NCBI GenBank assembly: GCA_033220425.1
Contig: CM065647.1
Location: 5,921,805 to 5,985,804, forward strand
Direction of reading: 5' to 3'
DNA: 64,000 nucleotides
From: Lepraria neglecta
Lineage: Eukaryota > Ascomycota > Lecanoromycetes > Lecanorales > Stereocaulaceae
Shown: piece by piece, positions 34,191-48,400 of the stretch
Numbering within the stretch: the first letter of the stretch is position 1
How the letters are laid out: every line of letters starts with the position of its first letter
Program-made: the position numbers and the translations under genes
The notes under the pieces: generated by a model
Seen by the model: only the letters and a program-made list of their open reading frames with translations
Database searches by the model: none
Told to the model about the DNA's origin: nothing

Positions 34191-34799
34191 AGGATAAAGT
34201 AGAATAGATAGGATGAAATAGTTATAGATTTAAGGATAAAGGAATAAAATAACGCGAATTTAACTAGGCACGCTGCGCTAAAAGACCCTGCAGGCGTATA
34301 TAATCGCTATACTATAAGTGAATATATTCTAATCCCTATATATATAATCCTCGAACTTCGACCTAACTTATATTCCTTTACCCTAGGACGTTTATCTATA
34401 GTATTAAATAATTGGCTTTTCTACTATAAGCTTTTTTGGATAGCTTAGAAGCGTTATTATTATTAGAGCTGTAATAATCGATACTTCTACAAGTCGCGAG
34501 ACTATATTAATAAGTTAGGTTATTAATTTGAAGACTATTTCGGTATTAGACTACTACGGAGTTTAACCCCGATGACGCCCGATTAGGCTTGGCGTAGATA
34601 AAATTTTCGAACGCTTTCGAATACTGTCCAGCGTTTTCTAACCCCTTCTAATATTAAGGAATCTCCTACGCCTTTAAGCAGTATATAGTAACTCTTTACC
34701 ACTCAATTAATTCCCCTTACATACTTTATCTTGCCTTATAGACCTAGGATAGCTCTATAGGTCTATAAGGCCTGTAGCGTTATTGCTAAGATATATCGT

Positions 34800-37700
34800 A
34801 GCTTCTCGAACTATGTAAATAGATGCCGAAAGCGGCACGGTAAAGATATAATACCTAGAGAACCGCCTTAGAGGAGAATCTATACGGCCGCTAAGACTAT
34901 CGAAGAGGTTAAAAGATAGCTACAGAGAATAATAGATAAGATAGAGTTAAGCCTGAATACGGCGGTAGGTACTAGAGAATAGAGTATATAGTATAAGATT
35001 AGGACGGACGGAGGACCGGAAGATCCTGCAGAGGCCAATAATACGCCAGGATATGAAAATCCTAGGCTCAACGCCTCTAGCGGGTCGAATTGTATTAAGG
35101 CAGATATCCTTCCGGTAGCCGCAGGTATTACAGAGAAGACTTTTTACGATATTACGGGTAGTAGGGCCAGTAAGCCTCTAATATACTACTCGCAGACTGA
35201 AGATACTTGTAGCGCTTAGTATTCGAACTTCTCATCGTTTCGCGATAAGACTAACTTCGCGTTTATAGAATAGTTAGCTAAAATTAAATATACTAAAGGC
35301 GGAGTTAACGGTTTCTTCGGGGATAACCGACTTTAACCTCTATAGTAGTACGCTACCTTTTAGAATAGCGAGTCTTGGAGGGAGCTTCTATCTAAAATTC
35401 AAGACGGTATTTTGAATAACGAATGGATAGAATAGGTAATTACTATTGACTCGAATGTTGAACAGGTCGCAATAAGAGGATATTCTATATACTATCAAGA
35501 TATTACTAAGGTAATCGAGTTTCTTCTTAGTCACCGTCCTTTTGTAGGAAATCTATCGTATATACCGGTCCGAAGGTTTATTATAAACTAGCTAGACTAG
35601 GATAGCTCTAAGGACGAGGACTCTCACCTCTATACCGAGATATATACTATAGACTGGTGGTAGTTTATATAAGAGCAGCTCCCTGAAAATACTATAGTAA
35701 TCCCGGTTCTCCTGGCCAGCGATAAAACCTAACTTACTAATCTCTCCGGCGATTTATTAGCGTGGCCTGTTTACTTAACTATTAGTAACTTTAATAATAA
35801 AACACGAAGACAAAGAAGCCGGCCTAGTAATATCCTAATCGCTTTAATACTAATCCTGAAGGAGACAGGTCTCTATATCAAGGTAGAGGTGTATTATATA
35901 ATAATAGGTATTATCACGGAGCGTAAGTATATAGTATATCTATATACCAGCGTTTATATATCTAATATTCGTTTTATCTCAGCTATTAGACGGTACGGCT
36001 ACTATAGGATACCTATTATATATACCGACAAGAAAGTCCGCTAAGGATATCTAATACTCGCTGGAATTATAGCTAATTATAAGGAACAAGTCCTTATTAC
36101 CGGGGTCAGGTCTTTATAGTAATACCCTATTTGCTATATATCACGAGAAGAATTTGGACGGTTAGGGAAAAAATAAGGATGGAAGTTACGAGATTACTAT
36201 TAGATATAGCAGTAACGTCGATTGCAGCTTATACCGGAATGGATACCGGAGGACTATCCCGAACGTATTTATACCTTCGATAATTTCGCCTAGCAGCTTC
36301 CCCACGTTAATATCCACCAATATATAATAGTCGATATTCTATACTAACTGCTTAAAGGCGTCGCCGGTTATAATCATCTTCTTAGATGGATAGATAAGGC
36401 TATTAGGGCCACTGTGAAACCTAGTCAAAAGAGGCCCGGAAGTAGGAGCGTGAGAGATATCCTTGAGACGCCCGCAATAGTCTAACTGGACCAGTTGTTC
36501 CGCCGTATACCCCCGTTTGCGGGCCTAAAACATTTCGCCAGCTATAGCGACATTAAGTAGTAGATAGGGAGCGAATATAAAATGGTACTCCGCTAACTAG
36601 TTGCGGTGATTATACCGCTTCTAGTAGTCAAGGACAGCGACGTCCTGCATACTACGTGTGGGATTGTGAACTTTGTGACTCTGGCTTAATATAATTCCTA
36701 TACGGGCAAGTCTCTAAAGTATATAGAATATTACCTTACTTAATTGGACAAGAGTAAAGAGGCCTTCCGTAGGTTTAGGCCTAATAAGAATTTCGACTTT
36801 CCTAAGTAGCATTCTATAATATACTATACGAATTATATCCGCAAATTTGGATATACTCCTAGGTACTTAACAGGTATTAGTGAAGCTAATTATATTAATC
36901 TTATAAAGGACTACTTTAGGCGGACGAATAAGCGAAAGGGATTCGAGAAGCAGATTATCCTGGCCAATATTCAATACTTAAACCTTACGGTAATACTAGA
37001 TATTAAACGATATAAGGCGGGCAGGGGTCTTTTAGAGTTAGAATACTCTGTAAGAAGTATCCGCAACCTAGCTATAGACGTAAAGGATCTTAGAGAGCTG
37101 TAATAGCCGCTGGACGAGGCCTAGGAACGACGTATACGGAGCCTTCGATTGAGTACTAACTATTAGACGTACGTATCGACCGTAGCCTATTAATATAGAA
37201 TCCCGGATCTTTGTACTGCGTTGATCAATTTTATTAAGTAAGAATGCTTAGATTAGACGTTTACTACCGCTAATAGGGATACTAATATAGACGGAGATAA
37301 AGATCTATTATAGGCGGCTTCTTGCCCTGTGAAAGTATACGGCTCTATTACGTTGTGGAAAAAAATAGGCGACCCTATTAATCCTAATCGCGTTATAGAA
37401 GACTATACTCGCTGTACCCTAAACTGGTAGGCTCAGGGCGAATGGCGACGGGATTATATTTAGGTATAGGAATACGAGGTAGGAAGTAAGAGTCGGAATC
37501 GTATACTATATCTATAGGATAGGAGGCTAGTCGGCAAGTTGCTTGTGATCTTAACGGTAATAGATCTTGGTCGACAAAATACTAAGGGCAGGCATCCCTC
37601 GTATACCGAAGCTATGATCCAAACTCTGAAATTCAGATCTAGTAGGCGTATTAATCCTACGCATGGTATAGTAGAGGTAGAGGAGTATCGTTTACCGGAT

Positions 37701-37950
37701 GCTATAAACGGTTATAGTTATACAAGCCGATGATTCTATGGTCTTCCGAGCATTATTCGTATAGTATATATTATCCCTCGAGGGTTAATAGACAGGCTAA
37801 CCTACTATATCAATAACTATATCGACTTCGATCAATTTAATATATTATATAATACAGGGTTCTTAAAGGCAGAGTCTCAGGCAGCCAAACGAGTAGCTAA
37901 GCGTTCTAAAGATGAAAAGGTAACTAGGTAGTAGAGACGCACGCGAAATC
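34800..37950 (+). pseudogene. Plavaka/KDZ-like transposase, RIP-mutated
   Basis: The plus strand reads LAWPVYLTISNFNNKTRRQ near 35760-35815 and VDILHQLLKGV near 36330-36365. Then come RIPPFAGLKHF near 36500-36535, FDFPKQHSIIYYTNYIRKFG near 36795-36855, and ISEANYINLIKDYFRRTNKR near 36880-36940. Order and spacing agree, from memory, with fungal Plavaka transposases of the Kyakuja-Dileera-Zisupton group, which have an RNase H-like fold. Stops are mostly TAG/TAA at Gln positions. The 5' limit is uncertain (an ATG is not clear before 34890). The frame appears to end near 37930, before a TCGAAC spacer at about 37955. Confidence 0.8.
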
Positions 37951-38099
37951 TTTCAACCAAAATCGAGCGTTGTCGAGCGTTTTCGAACGATTTCAAACAT
38001 GCTTAGCGCTTGTCGGTATTCGGCCCCTTAGATATTTTTAGCGTTTTAAACCAATAATCTCGCCCTACTAATAAACACGATCTCGTATCAATATCCTCC

Positions 38100-40990
38100 G
38101 TCCCTATTAAAGTTCTATCTTAGATAATAAATAATCTGGGCACTAGTACTATAAGTTAGAAAACTATAACCCTATCAGGCTAACCTTTAGGCTAATAAAA
38201 GGTATAGCTAAGTCGAATAAACGCTATATAGTCCTCGGAGCCCTCGAGAGAAGCGATATTACGAGAGCTTAATATCAAGTCCTAGTCGGTTCGGCGCATA
38301 TATACAGGTCTCGACATCGACCAGAAACTCTACAGAGATATATATGCCGCTCTAGATACGGAGGTTAGAAGATACGGTACTATACGCGACAAGATCAATA
38401 ATATCGCTACTAAGTAGAGTCTATAACCCGCGTTTAACATCGTATATAAGCAATTTCCGGAGGTTTTCGAGGGTGTAGACTACACGTAGAGGGAAGAGTA
38501 TCTAACTTATTAGGCTTAAAAGTATAATAATAATAGGAAGAGGCGAAAGACTATAAGGGAGGAGCTACTAATAGTAGTAGCAAGTAGGGAGCAAGCCAAG
38601 CGGCAACAAAGTACTCTATCACCACCTGTTTTTAGTAATATTACGGTCTATATTCGAAGAAAAGGCCATAATGTAATAACGATATACCGGCCGCAGGATT
38701 TGGTACTGCCTTTAAATCGAGGTCCTTCGAATTATGGCCCGGAAAGATATGGGATGGTATGGGATATTGGCTCTCTTACCCATCCCGGGGTATGGTATGG
38801 TATCAAGGTCTGAAATCCCATACCATTAGTGGGAGGTATGGGATCTCAATGGGATATCCCACGGTATGGGATATTGGTGGGATTATCTAATGGTACGGGA
38901 TATTTTCGGGATATCCCAGTGGCGGATAAGATAAGACCTATACTTGGAATTTCTAGTCATTATTCTAGTCATCAAAACTTCAAATATCTTTTTGAATATT
39001 CTATAATATAGGATATTCTAGTAGGAAATATAGAATTATAGAATATTCAAAAAGATATTTGAAGTTTTGATGACTAGAATAATGACTAGAAATTCCAAGT
39101 ATAGGTCTTATCTTATCCGCCACTGGGATATCCCGAAAATATCCCGTACCATTAGATAATCCCACCAATATCCCATACCGTGGGATATCCCATTGAGATC
39201 CCATCCTATATCTCCTAAAAGATATGGGATTTAGGATCTTCTAATCCCATCCCATATCGGAATCCCATACCCAACCCTTGGGATATCCTATGGGATATCC
39301 CATATCTTTCCGGGCTATACTTCGAATATCGAGATCGATAATATTTAATTCGACCGGTTTATTAGTGTATTAGTAGAGGATATCTAATTCGATAAGGCTA
39401 CAGAGAGGATTCTCTATAAGCCGGTTAGGGGGAAGGCGCTTGAGATTATAAATAAACGGTTATAGAGGGGTATATTAGTAGAAATATATTCAAGCGGATA
39501 CGCACGGTTGACTTTTGACGTCTACTTGGTACGCTATAGTCCCGAAGATAGTGCTAATAAGCTAGATAATAGTAGGAAACAAATCCAAGAAAGAGAAAGC
39601 AGGCAGGATGGCACAGAGAAAGAGGCAGTAGTAATATAGTAAACCCTGGCCAAGAAGCGACGGAATCCGTATAATACTACTATAGCTTATAGAGACGAGT
39701 TATAAGAAGCTATAGGTAGTTAATACCTACAGAAACGAAAGAGGCATTAAGACTATCTCGAATATATATTCTTATATACTACCTTGAACCCGCCTTTATT
39801 GAGATTAATAATTGGGATTCTATCCGCGTACTGAGTTATAAAAGTATCTATAAAATCTTAATAAGAGAGTTATAAGGCCTTAGAAGTAGATACTATAGAC
39901 GATATAAGATTAGAATTAATAGGAACTCTGAAGATAACCTTCCTCGAGATATAAGAGATATCGGGAAGAGATCTAAGCTCCCTACTTAACGCTTGCCAGG
40001 CCTTTAAAAGATCACTATACCAGCTACTATATTATAATATTAGTGCCTGTCTTCCGCTATCACCTAAGGAAAATTCCTTTCAAGATAATCTTTGTTACTT
40101 AACTATCCTAATTATATAATACCCTCGGCAAGGAAGCCCCCTAGTACTTTAAGGAATAGGCCGGCTACCGGTAGCCAGGTCGATCGTTTCTATTAGATTA
40201 TTATTCCAGGGCGAAGGCTATAATATTATCCCGAGAAAACTATAAAGACTCTAGGACGCCCACGCGTCTAGAGTTAACTCCCGAGTAGTAGCTTCCGAAT
40301 AAATATAGTAGGGGTTACTATTAGCTGCAAGCAATCTGGTTTACTACGTTTACTCCTCCGCTTTTACAATTTCGAGTTGGTATACTAGGCGTTTAACCTG
40401 CTGGGTAGTATCCGCAGCGTTGATTCGATACTCCGCGACTATATTACTAAGGATGACGGAATCTCCGACTCCGCGTAGAATCTCTTTATATAGGTCGGCC
40501 TCCAATTTATCGTTGATAATAGTAGCCGTATTCGTATCGAGATGCTGCCCGGCGTAGGTCTTGTAGCGGTCGATTAGTGGCTATAGGCGTTAATAAAGAT
40601 CGGATTATAAAGAGCTACTAGGCAGCTGATAATAAAGAAGGAGAAGCGATTGACTAAGATACTATTACCGCCTCTCTATCCACCGTTTATTCGGGTATTT
40701 GTCTTTCGGATTAGGGGCACTAGTCTAATAGGGACTATAGTAGGTTATCTATCTTAGTGAGTCTTGCTACGCCTGCCGCCTTATAGCGTACGGGAATCCT
40801 TTTATTTCTACCTCGCCGAGAAGTTGGAGCTCTATATAGCTTATTTAGAAGAAGTTTCTAGAGTTACAAACGCGATAATAAGGATTAAAGTGGTATAGTA
40901 TCAAGTTTTGCAGGTCCTAACGATATTCTAATAGGATCGTAGCGAAAACGCGAAAAGTATACGCTTTAAACTATACTAGCGAAGTTAAGT
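38100..40990 (+). pseudogene. Unrecognised coding remnant interrupted by a MITE
   Basis: Plus-strand frame readable from about 38280 (TGLDIDQKLYRDIYAALDTE) to about 40550, rich in Lys, Arg, Glu and Ile, with RIP-type stops. The MITE at 38733-39319 interrupts it. Removing the MITE with one target duplication keeps the frame, which shows this was a genuine gene. No family is recognised. Flanking TCGAAC spacers lie at about 37955 and 41000. Confidence 0.45.
38733..39319. mobile_element. Palindromic hAT-type MITE, 587 bp, without visible RIP
   Basis: Terminal repeats TATGGCCCGGAAAG and TATAGCCCGGAAAG (inverted) are flanked by an exact 8-bp duplication CTTCGAAT at 38725-38732 and 39320-39327. Inside, two 170-bp arms (38838-39007 and 39035-39204) are perfectly inverted around a 27-bp loop. 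The sequence is full of TATGGGATATCCC-type motifs. An 8-bp duplication fits hAT elements; KDZ elements also make 8-bp duplications. It has no coding capacity; the matching short open frames on both strands reflect the palindrome. Confidence 0.92.
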
Positions 40991-41269
40991 ATAACCCACC
41001 TAATCGAACGGAGTCGAACGATTTTCGAACAGGGAAATTACTAAAACAACGCGTCCATATCCCGAAATCAACAGAAGCCTGCCCCTGAATCAACTAGCGG
41101 CTGCGCCCCTTAAATTAAACCGTCTATCCAGCTTTCCTGCGTCTTTCTTTATATCTATAAGTTATAGTACTTAGCCGATTACTACTCTATTTATTCCCTT
41201 TGATCTCGATTATATTCTCTCGCGTATATTATATATATATATACTACTATTAACTATCTCACGATGCAT

Positions 41270-43347
41270 CGAGGAGCTATAGCTACTGGGGTTATAATAT
41301 CCAGGTCTCAGTCTAGGCCTACGAATCCACTACAGGGGGTATAGAACCGTATATATATCACTACTAGTTTATACCTCTAATAGGATGATTATTAATATTA
41401 TCTACAGATATCCAAACCCTATAGGCTGGTCAACGGCAACAATAAATCCATCCAGTCATTCAGGGCGACTAGAGCCAGCACGCAGTTACTATCTAACCTC
41501 GACGACCTATTAGATAATAAGCTGTCCCCCTCTAAACGCTATACTAAATATCGCCGAGAGATACGCGACGAGGAGTATAATAATAAATATTCGGTGGGCG
41601 AGGGAGGTGAATACTCCGGAGAAGCGGAGGAAGAGGAAATAGAAGTAGATATACTCTAACCCAAACGAATTCGCTTGAGGGTAAGTCTATTATAATACCG
41701 CGGATAGTATGACTAATAAAGTACAGTATCGGACAATAGTAAACCCCTATTACTCCTTAAGCCTTTATCTACCTGGTTCCCTAAGCGGAAGAGTCTCGTT
41801 AATCTTAAGGTCCGCTATATCTTCTACCTTAAACGGATATCGTCATCAGCGTCTATATACTATAAACATCGGTAACGGCGCCGAAGACCATCAAGTATAG
41901 GAAGAGCTGCCTGGCCTACTATAGGGTAGCCTCTTTCGACGCTAATATAGGCACTCCTTAGCTAGGTATTATGAAGTTATACAGAAAGCAACCTACTATA
42001 TACAGGCCATAATCTTGACGGGCAGTAGGGGTCGATACTCGACTCCTTAGCCCGAAAAGAATCCTAGCTAGGCTAATAGTATAATAGCCGAGGTATAGAC
42101 CTATTGCAAAGTCTTGATCCAAGGTGGTACGACTATACGGGGAGATATTAACGTACAACCTAAAGACTTCGAAGCACGAAGGGTATATGGATTCTATCCT
42201 ATCTCTTCTTATCTATCTTCGCAATCGAGTATAACGAGACTACTAGTTACTTGATTATATCGGGTTATTTCGAAGCCATACTATATTAAAGGTCAGGATT
42301 ATCGTGGTATCCGAATACAAGTTCTATCGAGCGACACAACCGTAGGTACTAGTCGCTTAACTTCTTTTATATAATGCGTTCCTATTAAAGAACTATCACG
42401 ATAGAAAGGTATATTAACAACCTAGTCACCTGCTTCATTAACTAATAACCCGTATTACTATCTAGGATCCTAAAACCCGAGGACGCAGGAAGTTCCTTGC
42501 TGATATAATCTTATACGCGATCATTAAGGTCTTCTTTCGCGATAGACATCTTAGCCTTGGATCTTTATCCGTTATACGCGATCTCTTTACTCCTCTTCGT
42601 CCAGCTATAGTATAGTTTATTACTACTTTGGTCTTTAATATAATCAGGGAATAGGAGGGCGGATAAAAGCGAACCATTAACTTTGAGGGTCTAAAGGTCG
42701 AAGGTAAACCGCCAGGATAGTACTTATATAGGACTAAGCTAATTATAAATACTTAGATACGTATAACCGTATTAAGAAATTATAGATATTAATAAGTAGT
42801 GAGAGACAGAAGTTAACTACTTATTATCTGAACGAGAAGGTGCTCGCCAGTAAACCAGGATCGGAAGACGTAGGGGCTATAGTAGATACTTCTAGTCTAT
42901 AGGATAATAGAGTTAATAATCTTCTAGAGTCCGACGAAGAGACTACAATACCAGATTCAGATGTATCCTTACTATATTAACCCTCAGCCTAGAAAGCTAC
43001 GACTAGCGCCTATACTATACCCCCTCTTCCAACCCTCCCCGCCCTGGCGATATCGATAAGGGAAGCTCCTAGCGCAGTATAAACTACGCAGTAGTATATT
43101 AGGAGTTATATAGGCAAGAGTTATATATATATACTATAGGATGGGACGAATTCCGCGGGCAAGAGTTCGACCTACGTTATATAATATAGTATAGGGTGGT
43201 AGAGGACGCTGAGTTAGAGTAGCCTCTGACGAATAATAATAAGTATACGAAGTTCCTCAAGAGAGCTTAGGAAGCTGGGAACCGGGTGTTTATAAGGCTA
43301 GAAGACGATAATAATAGGGTATAGGATAGAAAGGTGGCGAGGAGAGG
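41270..43347 (+). pseudogene. Unrecognised coding remnant, 5' part, interrupted by the chromovirus
   Basis: Begins around an ATG near 41272 (MHRGAIATGVI) after a TCGAAC spacer. It is readable with RIP stops through QKRTINFEGLKVEGKPPG and IRITVLRNYR near 42655-42780, and ends at the AGAGG target site. The frame continues in phase after the chromovirus at 49852 (FCRLLESFARLADRL) to about 49955. Unrecognised; the conserved-looking basic motifs suggest a DNA-related protein, but that is a guess. Confidence 0.45.
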
Positions 43348-43717
43348 TGTTAGAACCTTTGGTTCTGACAGGACTGTCCTGTAGGGCAAGGTACTACAGA
43401 CAGGACTAGCAGCTGAAGCGATGAGCGCGACGAGCGCCGTGCGCTCATAACGCTCATGGAGTGCTTGGCAGGAATTCTTGTATCTATATATACGGGGCTT
43501 TGCCCGTTGTTTGGAACAGCGTGTTCAACTTAGTTAATCTTCCTGGTACTCCTTGTACTATACTTTACTAGTTATTAATATAGAACGTATTGATTACCTA
43601 CATACACGAAGACTGCCATTCTACCTGAGTGACTCCTCTCCCATAGAAGCATAAGATATACACAACCCATACGCGGCTATCGCACTATTAGGTATACAAC
43701 CGCCGTAGGTCGTAACA
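43348..43717 (+). repeat. 5' LTR of the chromovirus
   Basis: 370 bp, TGTTAG...TAACA. Contains a GC-rich block of GAGCGC and GCGCTCAT inverted motifs near 43418-43460. Paired with 49435-49846. Confidence 0.93.
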
Positions 43718-43719
43718 CT

Positions 43720-45000
43720 TTGAATACCCTAAGGGATAAGTTCTTTAATAACTTCAGGCAGAAACCCTACCCTAAGTACCTTAACAGTTACTGGCTAGAG
43801 ATACTATACTATAGACGAAGGATCTGGAAAAAGGATCAAGGTTATAGTACTAGACCTGTACTACGGAGACAGGGATAAGCTTAAGCTATAGCTTACGCAA
43901 GTATAACTGTACCTTCTGTTCCAGGGAGATTTACTCCTAGTAACTAGATATACTACCTTCGCTATATTATACCTACGAGGACAGGCCTAAAAGTAGGTCG
44001 AACCTTTCCTAAAGAAGTATATAGAAGACGACAACAAGGATAGCGATATTAAATCTTAGATAGAGAGTATACCAAAGTTTATAGTCGAAATCCGCTATAT
44101 ATTCGGACCTTCTAATAAGGTAAATATAGTAATATATATTATTTAGTATATAAAGTAGAAGAAGTCAGCGTTAGAGTTTTTAACTTAGTTTTAAATATAT
44201 ATAACTAAAATAGGCTAGGATAATAATACGCTGATAACGATATATTATTAAGGCCTTAAAGATAATATTAAAGATAAGCTTATAAGATTCGGAGGAGTAA
44301 TCAATACTCTAGATAGACTTATTAAAAATACGATCGAGATTAATAATAAGTTATTTAAATAATCTATAGAGAAGCGGTATAACGGAGGAGTTAGTAGAAC
44401 CCGATATAAGGGATTCTTTTTAAAAATAAAGAATTACTGATAAGACTACAGAGAATGTAATACTTACTATAGTATAGTACTAATAGAGATTAACTTTATT
44501 TAGATAGGAAAGAAGAAAGGAAACTTTAAAGGGAAAAAGTAGTACGGGGGAAAGAAAGTAATTACTTACTATAGCTATAGCAAACTGGGCTATATAGCTA
44601 GAGACTACAGGTCGAAGAATATAGTATACCGACCGTAGATTAATGCAATAGAAGGAGGACCTCTAGATAACGAGGAAGACTCCGAAGAAATATAGTAATT
44701 ATATAATAAGGAAGAATTCAATCAGGATTCGGAAGATAATACCTTCGAATCAGAATTTAATAAAGAAGTATAGAGATATTACTATAGGGATAGTAATAGA
44801 TCTTAATAGTACGAGACAGATTAGGAACAGCGGAAAGCTAGTCTAGAGAGACTAGCGTCGATACCCGAACCTGGATCTACTATATCCTAAGTAGAAGGAA
44901 AATTACCGGAAATTAAAGAACCTTAATCGGACGAAGATAAATATAAACTCTTTAATAAGATCGAAAGTAAAGTATAAGGTATACTAAACGAGTAATTATC
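43720..45000 (+). pseudogene. gag of the chromovirus
   Basis: Readable from just after the LTR with many stops. Trp/Gln-rich capsid-like segments lie at 44090-44350, and a decayed zinc knuckle lies near 44560-44610 (YYSYSKLGYIARDY, cysteines replaced by tyrosine through transitions). An acidic, Tyr-rich tail follows. Structural protein of the particle; inactive. Confidence 0.75.
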
Positions 45001-45479
45001 TATAAAACCTAAATAGGACGAACCTTTGCGAGACTATCGATGCGATAGGGAATATTAGTAATATAACGAGATTTTATATACTGAGTATATATTACCCGAT
45101 TATTTAGTATATAGAGAGGAAAGAGGCTATCTGGCGGAAGAACGCGTAGTGCCTCTATTTAAGAAAGCTTATTATAGAGAGATATAGTAGTATAGGTATA
45201 AGGAAGATAGGTACTAATAGTATCTTGCAAGTAAGAGGAAGTATTATTACTTCCTATACTTTATAGAAAAGTAGGAGAAGGAAAGGAATAACTTACTTAA
45301 AGTCTTTAAGAGAGGAGCTTATAACCAAGTACTATAGTATAGCTACCTATATAATAAATATATTCCGTATAAGGGAATAAAGGAAGTATATAGATTCCTA
45401 CTATTACAGGGAAAAGAATGATCTCTTATACTACGGGGAAGTATAAGGAGATTAATACGTTATTCCCTAAATAATAATT

Positions 45480-48400
45480 ATATTCCGCCTAGTACCATAC
45501 TTATATTATTATACTAGTAAATATCGACGGATAGCGGACTATAGCGATAATAGATAGCGGGGCTACAGGAAATTTCATCTTAAGGAACTGGTAGACTTAA
45601 GCGGCCTACCAACCCGAAAGAAGAAATTATCTTACGAGCTACGCCTGGCTAACGGGTTAGTATTCTTAATAGGAAAAGTAGAGGAGGAAATACGCTCCCT
45701 ACTAGTAGTAATTTAGTAATACTACAAGGAGATTACATTCGATATAGTTGGGATAGCTACTTATAATATTATTTTAGGAATACCTTGGTTAAATAAATAT
45801 AACCTAGAAATTAACTAGAAGATAAAAGTACTTAAATTCGGACGATCTAGAGATATTACTAGTATTAGACCTATTAGTTAATAGTAGACGATAATAGATA
45901 AGAGAAAGAACCGAAGACCGGTTAAAATATATATTACTTTATTCTTAAATAATAAGAGTGACTTCTAAGAGAGAGGGCTCGACTCCTTAGTTACTAGTAA
46001 AGGTTAGTAGGATACTAAAGAGAGAGCTATTAAAGGAAAAGACGAACCTTCTATAATCCCTTAGGAATATAAATAGTAGGTATACCTATTCGAGGAAGAG
46101 ACGAGTATAAAAGCGTTACCTAAGTACTAACTATAGGATTATAAGATCGAACTCGAACCTAGTAAGGTACTAATATTCGGACCTATCTATATATTATTAG
46201 AAAAGGAACTTACTATACTTCGCAGGTATATCGATAAGAACCTTAAGAAAGGATTTATTCGGGAATCTAAATTACTAGTAGGTTATCTAATCCTCTTCGC
46301 GCTGAAGAAGGATAGAAGCTTAAGGCTATATATCGACTATCGAAAGTTAAACGATATTATAATCAAGAATAGGTATCCTTTACCAAATATTAGCGAGCTA
46401 TAGGATTAGCTTAGTAAGGCAAAGATATTCATAAAACTAGACCTTAGGGGCGTATATAATCTAATTCGGATAAAAGAAGGCGAAGAATAGAAAACTGCCT
46501 TCCGAACCAGATATAGCTACTACGAGTATTTAGTAATACCGTTTAGACTTACTAACGTACCAGTAACCTGCTAAGTACTTATTAATAATATTATACGAGT
46601 ATACTTAGATTGAATAGTAATAGCGTACCTCGATAATATCTTGATTTACTCTAAGAAAAAGGAAGAATATATTAAGTACGTATAGAACGTTATCGGATAC
46701 CTGTCGTAAGCGAGACTTCTCCTTAAACTAGAAAAGTACGAGTTTTACAGGGACTCTATTAAGTTCCTAGGATTTATAGTTAGTATAAAAGGTATTAGTA
46801 TAAGCCTAGAAAAGATTAAAGCTATAGCGGAATGGCCTATACTACAGAATATTAAAGTAGTGTAAAGTTTCTTAGGATTTGCTAACTTTAACAGGAAGTT
46901 TATTAAAGGCTACTTAAAGAAGGTACTTCTACTTACGGATATTATAAAGAAGGATATCGGATTTATATAGGGATATAAATAATAAAAGTCGTTTAATATA
47001 TTAAAGAAAGTATATATAGATCCTCTAGTACTCTATACCTTCTAAGCTAATAAACCGGCTTATATCGAAATAGATACCTCGGATCTTATAATAGGAGTAT
47101 ACCTTTATTAAATAAAGGACTAAAAGTAGTATCTAGTTACCTACTTTTTAAGAAAGATATTAGTAGTAGAATAAAACTATAATATATACAACAAGGAACT
47201 ACTTATAGTAGTATATATACTTCAAAATTAGAGAGTATACGCAGAAAGCTACTCGGACTTAACTATCTTTATAGATTATAAGAATCTTCTTAACTTTATA
47301 ATAATAAAAGAGTTAAATAGGAGATAAGTTAGATAGTTAGAACTACTCGGACAATATAAGTTCAAGATAACCTATACCCTAGGAAGAGATAATAGTTAAG
47401 TAGATACGCTTAGTAGGCGATCGGACTATATAGAAGAAAAGAACGTTATAGAACGACCAATCCTAAAACGAGAAGCTGATAGATTATTAGTGCCATATCA
47501 GGTATTAGTAATAACTCTTCATATATTAGGACCTAATACGACTAACAGGATCGTAAAGGCCTATAATAACGATATATTCGCAACAAAACTACGACAGGAT
47601 CAACCGGATTCAGTATTACTCAGATATCAGGAAAAAACTTACTTACCTGATATATACGTTGAAGAAGTAATTAGGGATTACTACGATGACCCTTTACAAG
47701 GTTACCCTAGAGTATCTAAGACTATAGAACTCCTAGGACGAGGATACACAGCGCCGAAGCTTCGGACGCACGTTAAATAATATATCAAGGAATATATTCA
47801 ATACTAGTAGAACAAGTCTGCATGATACGCCAAGTACGGGCAAATTCAGTTTGCGCCTATACCAGAATCACTATAGGATAATATCACAATAGACTTTATA
47901 GTTAAACTACTACCTTCGAAGGATCCAGCTATATAGGATATCTTTAATTTAATTATAGTCATTATAGATAAACTTACGAAGTATATAATTATAATACTAT
48001 TCAAAGAGATATATAAAGCAGATTAGTTAGCCTTTATACTGCTTAATAAGCTAATAAGGGATTATAGTATACCTAAGTCGATAATATCCGATAGAGACAA
48101 GTTATTTACTTCTAACTACTAGAGGACGCTGATCGTAGTAATTGGAACTAAACTTCGGATATTAACTATATACTATCTATAGACTAATAGATAAATAGAA
48201 CGTATAAACCAAATAATAGAAGTATACCTAAGATATTATATAAACCTAAAATAAGATAACTAGGTTTTACTACTTCTAATAGTATAACTAGCGTATAATA
48301 ATAAAAGGTTAGATACGATAGGTCTAATACTATTCTTTACCAACTACGGAAAGAATATAAATATATTTCTATAACCTAAAGAAGGACCTAATATAGAAAA

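Noticed and set aside
38829-39204. Two open frames encoding the same 60-residue peptide on opposite strands
   Set aside because: They mirror each other because the MITE is a perfect palindrome.
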